In this document: positions 1 to 11,236 of the stretch, piece by piece
Position numbering within the stretch: position 1 is the first letter of the stretch
How the letters are laid out: the number at the start of each line of letters is the position of its first letter
NCBI RefSeq assembly: GCF_964355755.1
Contig: NC_092676.1
Location: 8,846,288-8,910,287 of the forward strand
From: Antedon mediterranea
Lineage: Eukaryota > Echinodermata > Crinoidea > Comatulida > Antedonidae
Length of the DNA stretch: 64,000 bases
Direction of reading: 5' to 3'
Notes under the pieces: generated by a model
Told to the model about the DNA's origin: nothing
Database searches by the model: none
Seen by the model: only the letters and a program-made list of their open reading frames with translations
Program-made: the position numbers and the translations under genes

Positions 1-1
1 T

Positions 2-3000
2 GGTAGAGATTATGATTCTTACAACCCTGCTTCACATGCACATGCAATGGGTGATCAGGTAACTATTTGTGGTGAGAATATAAAAGCAAAGAAAGATTAT
101 TCTGAGAGAGAAAGGGATCCAGATAATCATAGTTTTATTCCAAGAAGAGTTGCATGGGAAGATGATCAAGAGGAGTCTGGAATGGTTGGTGATGCCAAAG
201 AGATTCCATATAGAAAACCATTATTAAAGACTTTACGTAAGAGAGAACCTGATGTTAGGTTAGAGGACGAGGTTTATGATCTCCACCGGAAGTTACGAAT
301 TAGGCTGTATCAAGAAGGTCTTGTCGATGTATTGGCAGCATTGATCAGATGTGGTGTTTCCGAACTAGAGGTTTGTTTATTCAGGAATACTACAATGTTC
401 TTATCTCTAGTTTAATACTAGAACCTTCTGTAAGTTTTATGGTTGCAATACAAGCTTGTTTTTCTAGCTTTGAAGCTTAATCTTGAATCTGAAAAAGTAA
501 TTGGTTTCACTTTGCCTTCCAGTATACTTATAAACATTTTTTTTTATCTAGGAAGAAGGATGTCAAATTTTAAAATTTCTACTGCAGCCTATAAAACCAA
601 AAGAATGTGTAGCTAACCAACTTGATTCCAAAACACTGCCAACTAAACAAAAATCATTGTAAGAGAAATGAGAAAACTATATATAATATATACTTCAATC
701 ATTTGTATTTTTGTTTTAAATGTTCTGGTTTTATATGGCCAATAGGAGCTGGTACTTTTGCATTTTTTTTCTTATAGAAAAGAAATTGCACAATCTTTAG
801 AAATGCGTGATCGTCTGCTCAGTGGCGTGATTGATAGCATGAGTAAAAAGTCAGCTGATGTCATGAAAGAGGCTTTGAAAACAACTTCACCTACAAAAAC
901 ATCGTCCAAGTCTGTAAGCAAGAAAAAGAAGACAAAAGTAAAAGGTATAGAAAGAAACTGAACATTTTTCAGATATTGCCTACTTAGAGGTGAAATATAC
1001 AATATGATGCCATTTTGGCCAATCACATTCACATATTTTCAGAGGCTATATGATATAATCTGTTAACTATAGCTATGGTGCATATCCTAAATTAAAAGTC
1101 TTTCCAAGTTAGGTAACAATGATAGTGCCACAATCATGATTTAAATAATAATTAGTAATAGCTCTGCCAGAGTACTAGTGTCATACTACAAAGCTCAGTT
1201 CTCAAAAGTTTATACCCAAAGGCTTTAGATGTTTACACAATTATCCATAATTGGTTTTCACTTAAACTTTTGCAACACGTAAAAATCAACTTTAAATTTA
1301 AACATGAATATTATGCAGAATATACTTTCATTTCACTTGATGATCTCCATATTATTTGTTTCTAAATCATTTTTACCCTTTTCTCTTTCATCATGTTGAA
1401 CTTTGAACTCTTGATGAACTTTGAATTCTTTGTGGATGTTGAACTCTTGGTGCTACAGAAACTTCTAGTTTTTCCACACAAATTTTAAAATCACACCAGC
1501 AGCTGTCATGGCATTGCACAATGCACTGGTTAGAAATGACAGGTCCGGTCATCATGAATAGCTTACTAGATCGAGATGAGCACACAGTTCAAAGGTTACT
1601 ACTGATATTTTATGATATGATGTCTTTTGGAGATGTAAGTTAACTATTCAAGTTTTCGATTGGTTCCACTTTTAGTGTTTATTTAATTAAAGGGGTGTGG
1701 CACAGTTTGTAGGATGTTAGATCGTCTCAATCCAACGCTCGTCGCATTGCTTGTATAGTTTTTAATTACGTTTGCCTCTCTCCACCCAGGTGTACAAATG
1801 GGTACCTGGTAAGACACAACTTTGCGCTGATTACCATCTGCATTATGGGAGTATGTTTACATACATATTTGATCTAAAAATGACTGGGATGATAATACGT
1901 ACAGCGCTCAGAGGTTTTCTAAGATATTATTATTAATTGAAAAAATCGACATAATGTACTGTAGACTTTTAACTACAATTTGAAAGTGTTTCTCATTAGT
2001 AAAATTATTTAATATGCCTATGACTTTGTTCTGAACAGAGACCAAATATCCATTCATGACCCCTTTAGTATCTGAACACTCCTTGGTATGTCACCAGACC
2101 ATTTTGTCAATCACTTAGTACGTTTATGAAAAATTCCTAATCCAATTGCTTTCGACTTATATGTATAAAGTACATTCATTATTGTTTCAGATCATTGTTT
2201 CCATGAAGCTGGCCTCCATTGGCTTCATACCAACACTATTACAGTTGATATGCAATGGAAAACATAGTGAACCTATTAACCTTTTAGGTAAAGTTAGTAT
2301 TTTGTTGGTTGTATCTATAAGCATTCAGAAAAAGTTTCAAAACTTGGGTACCAGACCGCTGCAGGATTGCATCCAGATTTAAAGGTTTTGGTCCTGTCCT
2401 GTTCCTGCCCAGGTGTGCATCTGGCCCAGAGTCGGCCCTAATGTCGGGTATTTACACTTTATTGATTAGCGATTGAGAGCTGAAAGTTTTCATAGAGTTA
2501 AAAAAATAACTTCAACATCAAATACCATCTACTTACAGCCATCCTCTTGTTGCAAATGCTAACAGAAGACTACAGATTTAAAGATATGTGCAAGACAGAA
2601 GCAAGTTTTTATGACCTGAAGATGAAGTTACCAACTGAATTCACTGGACGTTTACAGTACGAGGTTGAATTGCTCTTGAAAAGCGTTGAAATTCCAACAG
2701 GTACATTTCATAACACGTTATGTGTGTTGAATTTGAAAATGTGGCTGTGAAATCTATTGTATTTCATAATAGGAATTTATATATATATTTTATAACCATA
2801 GTGACAAAGCATTTCACATAAAAAATACTAATTAAAAGACTAAAAAAGCTACTGTATAAGTTACATTAAAATAATGCTATACTATACAAAATACTACACC
2901 AAAAATACCAACACCGGGAACACTGTCAATTGTTTGGAAACAGTTGTCATGCGTGGTTTCCACTAGAGATGAAACGCAACGCAAGGTATTTTACCAATCA

Positions 3001-3683
3001 CAAACAATGGATTATTCAAACTGTCACTTGTCATTGGTCAACTTGCTTGCATTGTTTCTATATCCTTGCATTGCGTCCTAGTGGGAACCTTGCTTGCATT
3101 GTTTCTACATCCTTGCATTGCGTCCTATTGGGAACCTTGCTTGCATTGTTTCTATATCCTTGCATTGCGTCCTAGTGGGAACCTTGCTTGCATTGTTTCT
3201 ACATCCTTGCATTGCGTCCTAGTGGGAACCTTGCTTTAGGCGCATTTCTATAATATATTAGAAATTGAATCCATAATACTGGGCCTAGGTTAGCGAATGA
3301 CGATTATATTTTTGTATTGTGGTATTTCAAATTGATTAGTATCTGTGGGAGATCTTTCCCTTGGTTCATGACTATTTAATAGTTCCGTAAGATAGATAGG
3401 AGAAGTTTTCTTAAAACTTGAAGACTTTAATTTATGTTGTTTGTTTTTGTTGGAGATTTTACCTGGAAAAATTCTCAAAATCCATACAAACAAAATTCTT
3501 TCTTTCAAAAGTCTTTTATCCTTTATCCTAATCAAGTTTGAAACATTTTACTTATTTATCATGCAATCATAATTTATTCATTTTTTAAATCTATCGTTCA
3601 TTTTACTTCTTAGTATAATACAGTATTTGTTTCCTTTCACAGATTCGTTGTGTCTTGATATTAAAGTTGGTTTCCAAACGTGA
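2..3683 (+). CDS. C-terminal seven exons of an unrecognised helical (ARM/HEAT-like) protein
   Basis: The exons I read are 2-370 (continuing off the left edge), 552-658, 778-944, 1459-1634, 2191-2287, 2539-2700 and 3643-3683, ending in TGA at 3681-3683. All introns are GT-AG and the phases agree at every junction, giving 372 codons in frame. The first part is charged and holds a DLHRKLRIRLYQEG helix. Exon 3 ends in a Ser/Thr/Lys-rich linker (SKKKKTKVK). Exons 4 to 6 are rich in Leu-containing helices (QRLLLIFYDMMSFGD, GFIPTLLQLICNGK, GRLQYEVELLLKSVE), which resembles an armadillo-like solenoid. I do not recognise the family. The start codon lies outside the window. The reading frame is intact, so this is probably a functional gene rather than a relic. 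The helical-repeat description is inference from composition only. Confidence 0.78.
1685..1855 (+). mobile_element. Degenerate tRNA-derived SINE in an intron
   Basis: The stretch begins with a tRNA-like A-box (GTGTGGCACAGTTTGTAGG) and runs to a typical SINE body motif (ATGGGTACCTGGTAAG near 1798-1814). It lies in the intron after exon 4 of the left-edge gene. A related head occurs at 61340. No clear target-site duplication is visible. Confidence 0.5.
2935..3245. mobile_element. MITE-like foldback with internal 47-bp tandem repeats
   Basis: The ends are inverted copies of one another (GCGTGGTTTCCACTAG at the left, CTAGTGGGAACCTTGC at the right). They match the better-preserved element at 14653-14934. 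Between about 3042 and 3235 a 47-bp unit ending GTCCTAGTGGGAAC, made from the right half, is repeated about four times. It lies in the last intron of the left-edge gene. Confidence 0.65.
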
Positions 3684-4018
3684 CAGAAATGAAATTTTCT
3701 GGATGAAGAGTACAAGTTTGTTATTATTTAATTGTTCAACTAGGCCTATATAATATTTGATTTGTACACATGCAATGTAAATTTATATAGAAGTAAATAT
3801 TTATTTACCATTGCATTATAATAATAATAATAATGATTATAAAAATAGGTCTAATGTGATTACATTTTTTTTTTGTGTAAAATCACCCACTGTATAGATT
3901 TAAAAAAATTCAATTATTATGCCTGAATATCGTAATATGTATGATAATGAACGGCACAGACATTTGTGTATCAACAGTTGTTTAATATGACGATTATGAT
4001 GACTGGTAACATTTTTCA
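3684..4018. other. 3' flank of the left-edge gene
   Basis: AT-rich sequence following the stop codon, including a short TAA-type simple repeat near 3822-3836. It presumably holds the 3' UTR. I see no second gene. Confidence 0.5.
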
Positions 4019-6610
4019 TTAGTCATCTAATTCTAACAGGTGGTCAATGTGTAACGTTGGTTCACTTCCAATGAATAGGTAATCCGGTGAGTAGCCGGTT
4101 GATGGGTGTGGTGGACAATTGTAAGCATATACCAATTCAGGAAGAAACTCGTGCCATTTACGTTTCTTGTCAGGTGGTGAAGTGCATCGTGCGATTAAAA
4201 CGCTCGCACTGGCCATTTCCCTCAGGGTGATATGGTGTTGTTGTTGTCTCTCAAATACCATAAACCGAACATAATTCTTTGATGATCTTGCTCTCTAAGT
4301 TTCTGCCCTGATCGCTTGATCAATTGAGCTAATTCGGCTTGTAATCTCATTTTGATCACTCCCAGTTTAGCAGTGGTTCTGAAGTAGCTAAGAGTATTGT
4401 TGTCTATGTAAACAATAAATTCTGCTCCAATGAGAAAGTCCCTAAACTTTTCAGCAACTGCCCATCTAATTTCCTGCTGCTATAATTATCCATTTTTTTC
4501 TCACTTGTTCGAAGTCCTCTACTTGTATAAGCAGTTCTGACGTTCTTACCATCTTCATTCGTCTGCGACAGAACTTTTCCCAGACCCAAGAAACTTGCCT
4601 CAATGTCAAGAATAAACTGGCGTTTGAAATCTGGGTATCCAAGAACAGGTGCGGTAGTAAGGTTTGTTTGACAGCATTGATATAGGCTTCATTCCAAGCG
4701 TCTGCTACTGGTGGTTTTGGTGGATGATTTGGGTTCTTCTTGCCTCGCTTCTTCTTGAAGGTGCATCCAAGTAATGCGTGCAATGATCCGGATATTAATG
4801 CGTAGTTCTTGGGTACAAACTTTCGATAATAACCGCAAAGGCCTAGAAATCCTCTCAATTTTGTTTTGGTCGTGGGAATTTCCAATATTGAATAGCACTT
4901 ACCTTCTCAGGATCGGGCGATATTCCCCCTTCAGCAACCTGGTGTCCTAGAAATTGAAGTTTCTGTTGGGAACACAGGTTACACCTCTCTCCGATTTTAC
5001 CTTCAGGTAGAAATCTGCAATCTTTGTAAAAACCATTTCCAGTCTATCTAAAGTTTCTTCGAAACTGGATCCAAAGACTAGTACCATATGTCATCCATAC
5101 ATATGATTACAGTTTAGAAGTTCTGGTCTCCAAAAGTCAAGTCCATGATTCGCATGAAGGTAGCTGGGCTGTTACAAAGTCCAAAAGGTAACCCAATGTC
5201 AAATTCATCTTGACTAAAGCGATGAATGCTTCTCCATAATATCTTCTAACTTCTTAAGATTAACAGGGTTTTTACTTATTAGGTCACCTACAGTCATCCG
5301 TTCCATAAATTTTTTGACTATTTGAACTGGCTGTAGAGCCAACTTCTTCAATTACTACTTCTTTTTTACTCCTCTAATAATCACTGTTGGTTCCGGCCGT
5401 ACATCAGTGATGGTTGCAATAGGAACACGTGGCTGTAGATATACATCAGAATTTGAGTATTTGACTACTTGGAACTTGACGACAGAGTTGTCCATCCTCA
5501 CTAATGTGAGAATTACAGCGAGTCCATTCTGTAAGATGCGAGTGTGGTTTCTTCGATGATAGCATTGGTATAACTATTGATTGTTGAGTGGTTGTGCCTT
5601 CGATGGTTTTGACACATCTTGCAGGTACGAGAACGGGTTATGATTCTGACATTAGCTCGTAGAACGTTCAATGATGCAGTTTCCTCCTCGTAGAAGCCAA
5701 AAATATGCGCCCACTTAGGCCTTCTGCAAATATGTTGGCAATCTTCGAGATGAAGTCATCACCTAATTCTGCTTGCAATACTCGTCTCATATCCCAAAAG
5801 ATGTTAGAGCTGATGACGCCTGACACCTTTTTTCTATCAGCTATTTGAGAGTTGACTAGATTATGTAAAATGAGAAATCCTACGTTTCCAAATGTTCTAT
5901 TTAAAGCTTTTATAGAGAGCTCAACATATACTATTTTAAAGGTTTGACATTGTTTGAAGATTGTTGCTGGTTTGGTTTCTGGGATTTCTTCTGACGACAA
6001 TTCCTGCTGATATGTCCCGGTTTCTGACAGTTGTAACAGATCCGAGTATCTAGTATTGGTTTACTGGTTAGGAGTCTGTCCAGCTACTTCTGTTGGGCGC
6101 TGATCTGTTCCCTTGCTGTCTAAGTAATCTCAGAATATTACTCATGGGGTCAATTTTCACTTCATTTACAGACGTTGAGGTTACAGTGATCCCCTTACCA
6201 AGCCATTTTATGGCTCTATCTCTTAATTCGAAGTAGGACAGTGATGTTGATCCCATGTTGAGGCGTCTGATTTCTCGTCTAAGATATTCATCTGCTACTG
6301 ACTCCGCCGCTAGACGGTTCTTGAGTGAGCTCTCTTTGTATGCCTTGTAATTTGAATCCACAATTCTGTTGTAGAGTTTTATCAATGTCAGTGAGCATGC
6401 TAGCAAATCCTCTGTCGACTGCCTGTAGCTGAAGAACCTCTGCTGGAGTTGAGGTAATGTATCTCCATCCTCAAAGACTTGATTAAGGATTCCAAACATC
6501 TTCACTGGATCGTTCGACACATCCTCTCCTCTTTCCAGTATTTCCTTCCGTGCATGTCCGGAGAGATGGTCTTTAATATAAGCAGCGGCTTCTTTTTTTC
6601 CTAGTTTTCT
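4019..6610 (-). mobile_element. Decayed Ty3/gypsy retrotransposon (gag-pol)
   Basis: In minus-strand order it shows a gag capsid-like region (6610-6068), a CCHC zinc knuckle (CYNCQKPGHIS, about 6036-6005), a poorly conserved segment where protease is expected (6000-5668), reverse transcriptase with a CMDDI active site (about 5085-5100) and its C-terminal GFLGLCGYYRKFV motif (near 4840), RNase H (DNNTLSYFRTTAKLG, about 4420-4350), and the integrase C-terminal half (ELVYAYNCPPHPSTGYSP, 4261-4060). The reading frame is broken many times. The integrase HHCC finger and first catalytic Asp are missing, so RNase H joins directly to the late integrase core, which implies an internal deletion. No LTR was found for this copy. 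Ty3/gypsy membership follows from the domain order and motifs. Confidence 0.85.
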
Positions 6611-6883
6611 TAGCTCTAGTTGACCTCTAACATCGACAATCCAATTTGGATAGTGATATCCCCTGCCTTCTTTGGGCGATCCTTAAAAATGTCTAGTTTC
6701 CGATACGTCCAGGAGAAATATACACAGGCTGTTGTACATGTTTGGCAGCTGCATCTAGTACAGGGATCTTTTATGTACGAAAAATATCAACATTTTAAAA
6801 TATATATTTAAGTAGCATGCACAGAACGAAGTATGTGCATCAGCGCATGTCAAATTATGATATACAGTAGTATGTTATGTAAA

Positions 6884-7195
6884 TGTAAGGATGTGGACGA
6901 CAACACAAAAGGAAAGACACCTTTTCTCACTTTGACCACGGTCCGGTTGTGGTTTTGGCTTTAATTGTTTTTAGCATGACAAAAGAGATCAGCATGATTC
7001 TTTAATCTTGCAACTGCAAGGGTGCAGATCTTTAATTAAATAAAGACAAAAACTATCTGTTGCTTCCTTGACCGATTCATGAATACAAAAAAAAGCAATT
7101 AATTTGAGCGGTAAGAAAGCTACATTTGAACAAAGAACTGATAACAATTATAGGGGGCAGTATTTAATTATCACATGATTAGATTAATCCCCACA
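6884..7195 (-). repeat. 3' LTR of a second gypsy-type element
   Basis: The 312-bp block starts TGTAAGGATGTGG and ends CCCCACA, so it begins TG and ends CA on both strands. Directly inside it (7196-7203) is the polypurine tract, read on the minus strand as CAGGGGAG. The internal side also shows the TTTGAGGACAAA motif that often precedes this tract in gypsy elements. The same 37-bp start recurs at 8589, where the 5' LTR should end. Confidence 0.75.
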
Positions 7196-8588
7196 CTCCC
7201 CTGTTTAAACTTAGTTTGTCCTCAAACTTTATTATTAGATAAAATATGTAAAATTAAACAAAATATGCAGAAACATTTTACATTTGGTACGCACACTCAT
7301 CAAAATATAATTAACATTAGCTAGACGTTGGTTGTGCATATCACTGGATCCATGTACTGATTGACATCTTTGATTAAGCTTCCTCCGTAGTCGAATGCTG
7401 CGTCGAGGTGTATCGTCTGAACTAATGTCATCAGAATCGGACTGCGAGTCATCGAACAAATAGGACATCGTTAGTAAAAAGGTTCATCTGGATCTCTGTA
7501 TAGTATTCAAGTAAATTTTCTTTTGGATGATCCAAAGTCAAACCAAAATCGTAAAACTTACGTTTTTTACTCTAGCTTTCGCTGGTCAACAACAGCTTAA
7601 TCATGAGCGAGTCTCTGTGACTTGGACTTGTTATCATTAGATCTCGTATCTGGTATAGCGCCACCTATGGAACGTTCAGGTTTACCCAAATAGAATTGTC
7701 GGGTCCTCCTCTTTAGTAAGTTGTTGTATAATTTTGAGAGTTCCAAACCGCCGTCGTCTCTTTCCATAAAGATTCTGTGGCTAGTATTTTTACGTTCAAA
7801 TTTGGTAAATGAGTTTGAGTGGTCATGCCCTGATCGGTGATGGCTAAGTTATGAACAATTTCTGAAGCTGAATTTCTGGCTGAACGTGTTAAAATACCTG
7901 TGCAATGTGAAGTGACATCTTCTTTGTGTTCTTTTATCCTTGTGGATAAGGTTCTAGCTGTTTCTCCTTTATACGCTTTTTCGCAGTTGTTGCAATTTAC
8001 TTGGTAAATTACACCAGATTTGTCATTTTTTTTTCTCTTTTGGGTGAACTAAAAGATTTCTTAATTTGTTTTGTGGTGTAAAATAAGTGTTGAATTCTAC
8101 CTAACTTCTTTGAAAATCCTAGCAAAACGAATGTATAATCCGAGATGGATTATCCTCTCTTCTGAATGGCATTATAATTATATCTGCCTCATAATGGTAC
8201 TCAGCGACATCCGCTCGCCAAAGGTATCTTGTAAGGTCCTAAGTATTAGCTCAGAGTCATCTGCTACCTGCGGGCGATGCCTAATTTCTCTTCGTGCGGC
8301 ACCTTCTAGGTGAGAAACAACAAAATCAGCTGCATTCTTTCCGCGCAATTTTCTAACTTTTATAGCTGCCTTAATGTCTTCAACATAGAACTCTACACAT
8401 TCCCTGTCGGCTCCCGCAGAGTTTCTCGTCTTCTTCTCTGGAAGAACATCTGTGTTTCCATTCCGATGGGCAGCACGTCTAGTTGCTTCTAGTTCGGCTC
8501 TTAGATCATCAACAGACCTCTGCACATCTCGCAACGATGCCTTGCTCTAATGTTAAAGCCAAATACGATCCCACTTCTGACACCAAAT
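7196..8588 (-). mobile_element. Internal remains of the second gypsy element
   Basis: Read on the minus strand, the primer-binding region TGGTGTCAGAAGTGGGAT (about 8568-8586) lies directly inside the 5' LTR end, as is typical for gypsy elements. The gag part follows at 8534-8178, with KLRGKNAADFVVSHLEGAAR. This aligns with the gag of the neighbouring element (KLGKKEAAAYIKDHLSGHAR) but is clearly a different family. Near the 3' end, 7468-7235 carries an acidic stretch and RRSIRLRR, like the tail of a gypsy integrase. Protease, reverse transcriptase and RNase H are absent. The middle (about 7740-8035) is replaced by a Penelope-type fragment. Confidence 0.7.
7740..8035 (-). mobile_element. Penelope-like GIY-YIG endonuclease fragment
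   Basis: The minus-strand translation reads SGVIYQVNCNNCEKAYKGET followed by RTLSTRIKEHKED. This is the GIY-YIG layout (G-V-I-Y then Y-x-G-E-T) with the downstream R-x-x-x-R-I-x-E-H helix, as found at the C-terminus of Penelope-like retroelements. No Penelope reverse transcriptase is next to it. It sits inside the remains of an LTR element, so it is either a later insertion or was captured by recombination. The domain call rests on motif recognition only. Confidence 0.75.
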
Positions 8589-8636
8589 TGTAAGGATGTG
8601 GACGACAACACAAAAGGAAAGACACGCCTTTTCTCA
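8589..8636 (-). repeat. Truncated 5' LTR end of the second gypsy element
   Basis: The first 37 bases are identical to the start of the LTR at 6884, and the following CCTTTTCTCA also matches after two extra bases. The similarity then stops, so the rest of this LTR has been lost or displaced. The sequence next to the break (near 8640-8695) resembles a stretch at 9180-9240. Confidence 0.65.
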
Positions 8637-8759
8637 GGTTTTCTCTTGAAAAATTGTCAAAATATATTGAAATGTCATGGGCAGAACATGTGTATTATTT
8701 TTTTATTTATTTTTTTAAATTTTTTTATTTTATGTCTTTAGGCAATGTGGCCAAAGATT

Positions 8760-9064
8760 ACCAATAGTGAATTAATCACTGTCCTATCAGATAGGTGGTA
8801 ATCCCCCTGATACAGGGGCTATTTTGTGAACCAGTTCACCGGGGTAACCCCCTACTCTTTTCGAATAATGAACTGGGTTCTTTAAAGTGCACACAGGTTA
8901 TAACTGTGTACACTGGACCTACGGTTTATAGTCCTTATCCGAGAAGACTTGTTCCACCACCAGAACTAGGAGCGAGTCGGCCTCGAACCCTTGCCGATGT
9001 TGTTGGCTCTTTAGGTACGGTAAACGGCGCCTCTGCCTTAACCGCTTGGCCATTTGACTCGCAG
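8760..9064 (-). mobile_element. tRNA-derived SINE (family shared with 42812-43155)
   Basis: On the minus strand the element opens with a tRNA Leu/Ser-like A-box (GGCCAAGCGGTTAAGGC) and a B-box (GGGTTCGAGGCC). The body includes ACCGGGGTAACCCCCTACT and CACTGGACCTACGGTTTATA on the plus strand, both found again in the copy at 42812-43155. T-rich sequence to the left (8697-8730) is the expected place for the A-rich tail. Confidence 0.75.
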
Positions 9065-11236
9065 ATATACAGTACAAAACAACAGTACAGAACAGATTTT
9101 GTGTGTTTGCAGATGTCAGTTACGTCAACAAATAAAAGGGTCGACATTTGACCATTGTCCTTACTATAGTGAAGGGATTTTTTTCTAAAAATAGTCAAAA
9201 AGTTTTCAAAATACATTTAGTATCATGGGCAGAACAAATTGTGTGCGTCTGCACAAATTGTAACCAGTTATATAAATAAATAAAAGAGTCGAAATTTCTG
9301 TAAAAAAGGGATTTTTTTTTCAAAATATAGCTAAATTTTGACCTTTTTATATTCGACTGGTCATATGACACTATAAGTTAATAACACAATTTACCTGCAC
9401 ATATAGTGATTAAGGCCTAATAAAAAAAATCATAAAATTCAGAGAACAGGCCTATTGTAGGGACACTTTCCCATAACACTAAATATCTTAATAGTATGGC
9501 CAACCCCTATTCAGGGAGACAATCTCAAATGTGTCCTTGGCCTTAATTGGGGTTCTATCTTTAATTTTAAATTGTTTATTTGGAATCGTTTTTGCCAAAG
9601 TTTACCAAGACATTAACATATAGTACTTAATATTATCAGCATTGCTTTATTGTTTAAGTACATTCTATCCATACTTCAAAAATATTGCCAGTTGTTTTAT
9701 ACAGTATACTAATTATAATTGCAAGTTTTCTTTTCTCTTAAGATGGTTATTTTGTTGATTCAATGTATTCATTAAATTAGTATGGTAAAAGAAGTGTAAA
9801 TACTGTTCTACACAAAGTCACTATTATATAAAAATATTGATTAAAAAAGTATCATATTGAGTATGAATGACAGTATTATTTTATTTATATTAAAGATGTA
9901 TTGTCCCCAAAAACATACAAAATGAAGATTAATAAAATCAGACTTTGAATGACAAAATGAATAGTTAAAAAACAATTAGCTGGCAGCCAATTTGACTATT
10001 TTAAATCACTTATTTTCTGATCCAATTTTTGGTCAAAGTATATAATATATATTATATTAAAATGACATATTCAAGAAAAAAATTGTTTTTTCAAGGGACA
10101 ATACATCTTTAATGCTTTGAATTTCTGATCTAATATGGTCTTTAATTGGAGGCATGGTTACAAGAACTAGTTAATAAGCAAATAATTACACTGTTAGTGT
10201 ATACATAATTGTTTTTTTATTGCAATATATGATTTATTACTACTTTTGTGATAGTTTAAAAGCAGAAAGCTTTTAAATTATTATTAAAAGAAAACTAAAG
10301 TACTTTTTACAGAAAATATATTCCCAGTAAATTATAAATGAAATTCAACCACCAAATGTAATATTTAAATGTTGATATTTTTTTCATAGGTTTTTCTTCA
10401 TTCAAGACTCATTGTATTCTTTCAAATAATTGTGCTCAATAGACTAATTTTTATCTATTTAAGTTTGCTTCATATAATATTTATTGTATCTGTTTTCTGT
10501 TTCATACCTTTGAGTGGCAACCTTCGTTGCTGTTGGTTTTGATGAAATAAAATAGAAAAAAAATATACTTGTCACAATTTATCCTGAATACTTTTGTAAG
10601 CCAATGTTTAGAAATTTTTTTGTATTGTCCGATATTATCATCCTACTGACCGTTACCTTTCACATCAAATCTCCAGAGTTTAAACACAGAGGCATACACC
10701 ATACAAAATGTAGGTGCTGACGCTCCACAATGTGGAATGGGTATATTTCTTATTACCATTGTTCAAACAATATCAATATTAATTTGAATACAGAATTAAT
10801 TCATTTTTCATAATCTTATTCACATATGAATTTTACATACAATAGTTACATTGGAATGCAAATTATACTACTGTAATACATTTTTTTTGTGCAATTTAGA
10901 TAAAATAACATTTTACTGAAATTGGAAAATAATAAATTTAGAAAATGGTTCTTTAGGAACCATTAAAGAATATTTTTCTGTAGTTACATTTTATTTACTA
11001 TTAAAACCTGTTTGCAATTATTAAGCAAGCATGTATTTAGATAATCATACACACAACATATTTTTTGTGAATGTCTCGTAAATACATTAAAACTGAAATC
11101 ATACATTACTGCAGTAAAAAATGAGTTACTGCAGTAGAATTATTTTGACCTGATCCTTTATAATAAACATATCTTTTATCAGGTTTATGCATTTACTTGA
11201 GTTGTCAGTAACCAGAAAATGAATTTATATATTTAT
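9065..11236. other. Intergenic region downstream of the USP gene
   Basis: AT-rich, with no exon that I can support. It holds the MITE at 9890-10112, a copy (9180-9240) of the sequence flanking the broken LTR, and the 3' UTR of the USP gene, whose end I cannot place. Confidence 0.5.
9890..10112. mobile_element. MITE with TTAAAGATGTATT termini
   Basis: The left end TTAAAGATGTATTGTCCC is the inverted complement of the right end GGGACAATACATCTTTAA. The interior contains GGCAGCCAATTTGA. The same ends and interior occur in inverted orientation at 22957-23216, defining a family with at least two copies here. Confidence 0.7.

Noticed and set aside
6884-8636. Treating 4019-8640 as one single gypsy element
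   Set aside because: There are two different gag sequences that align with each other, so two distinct elements are present.
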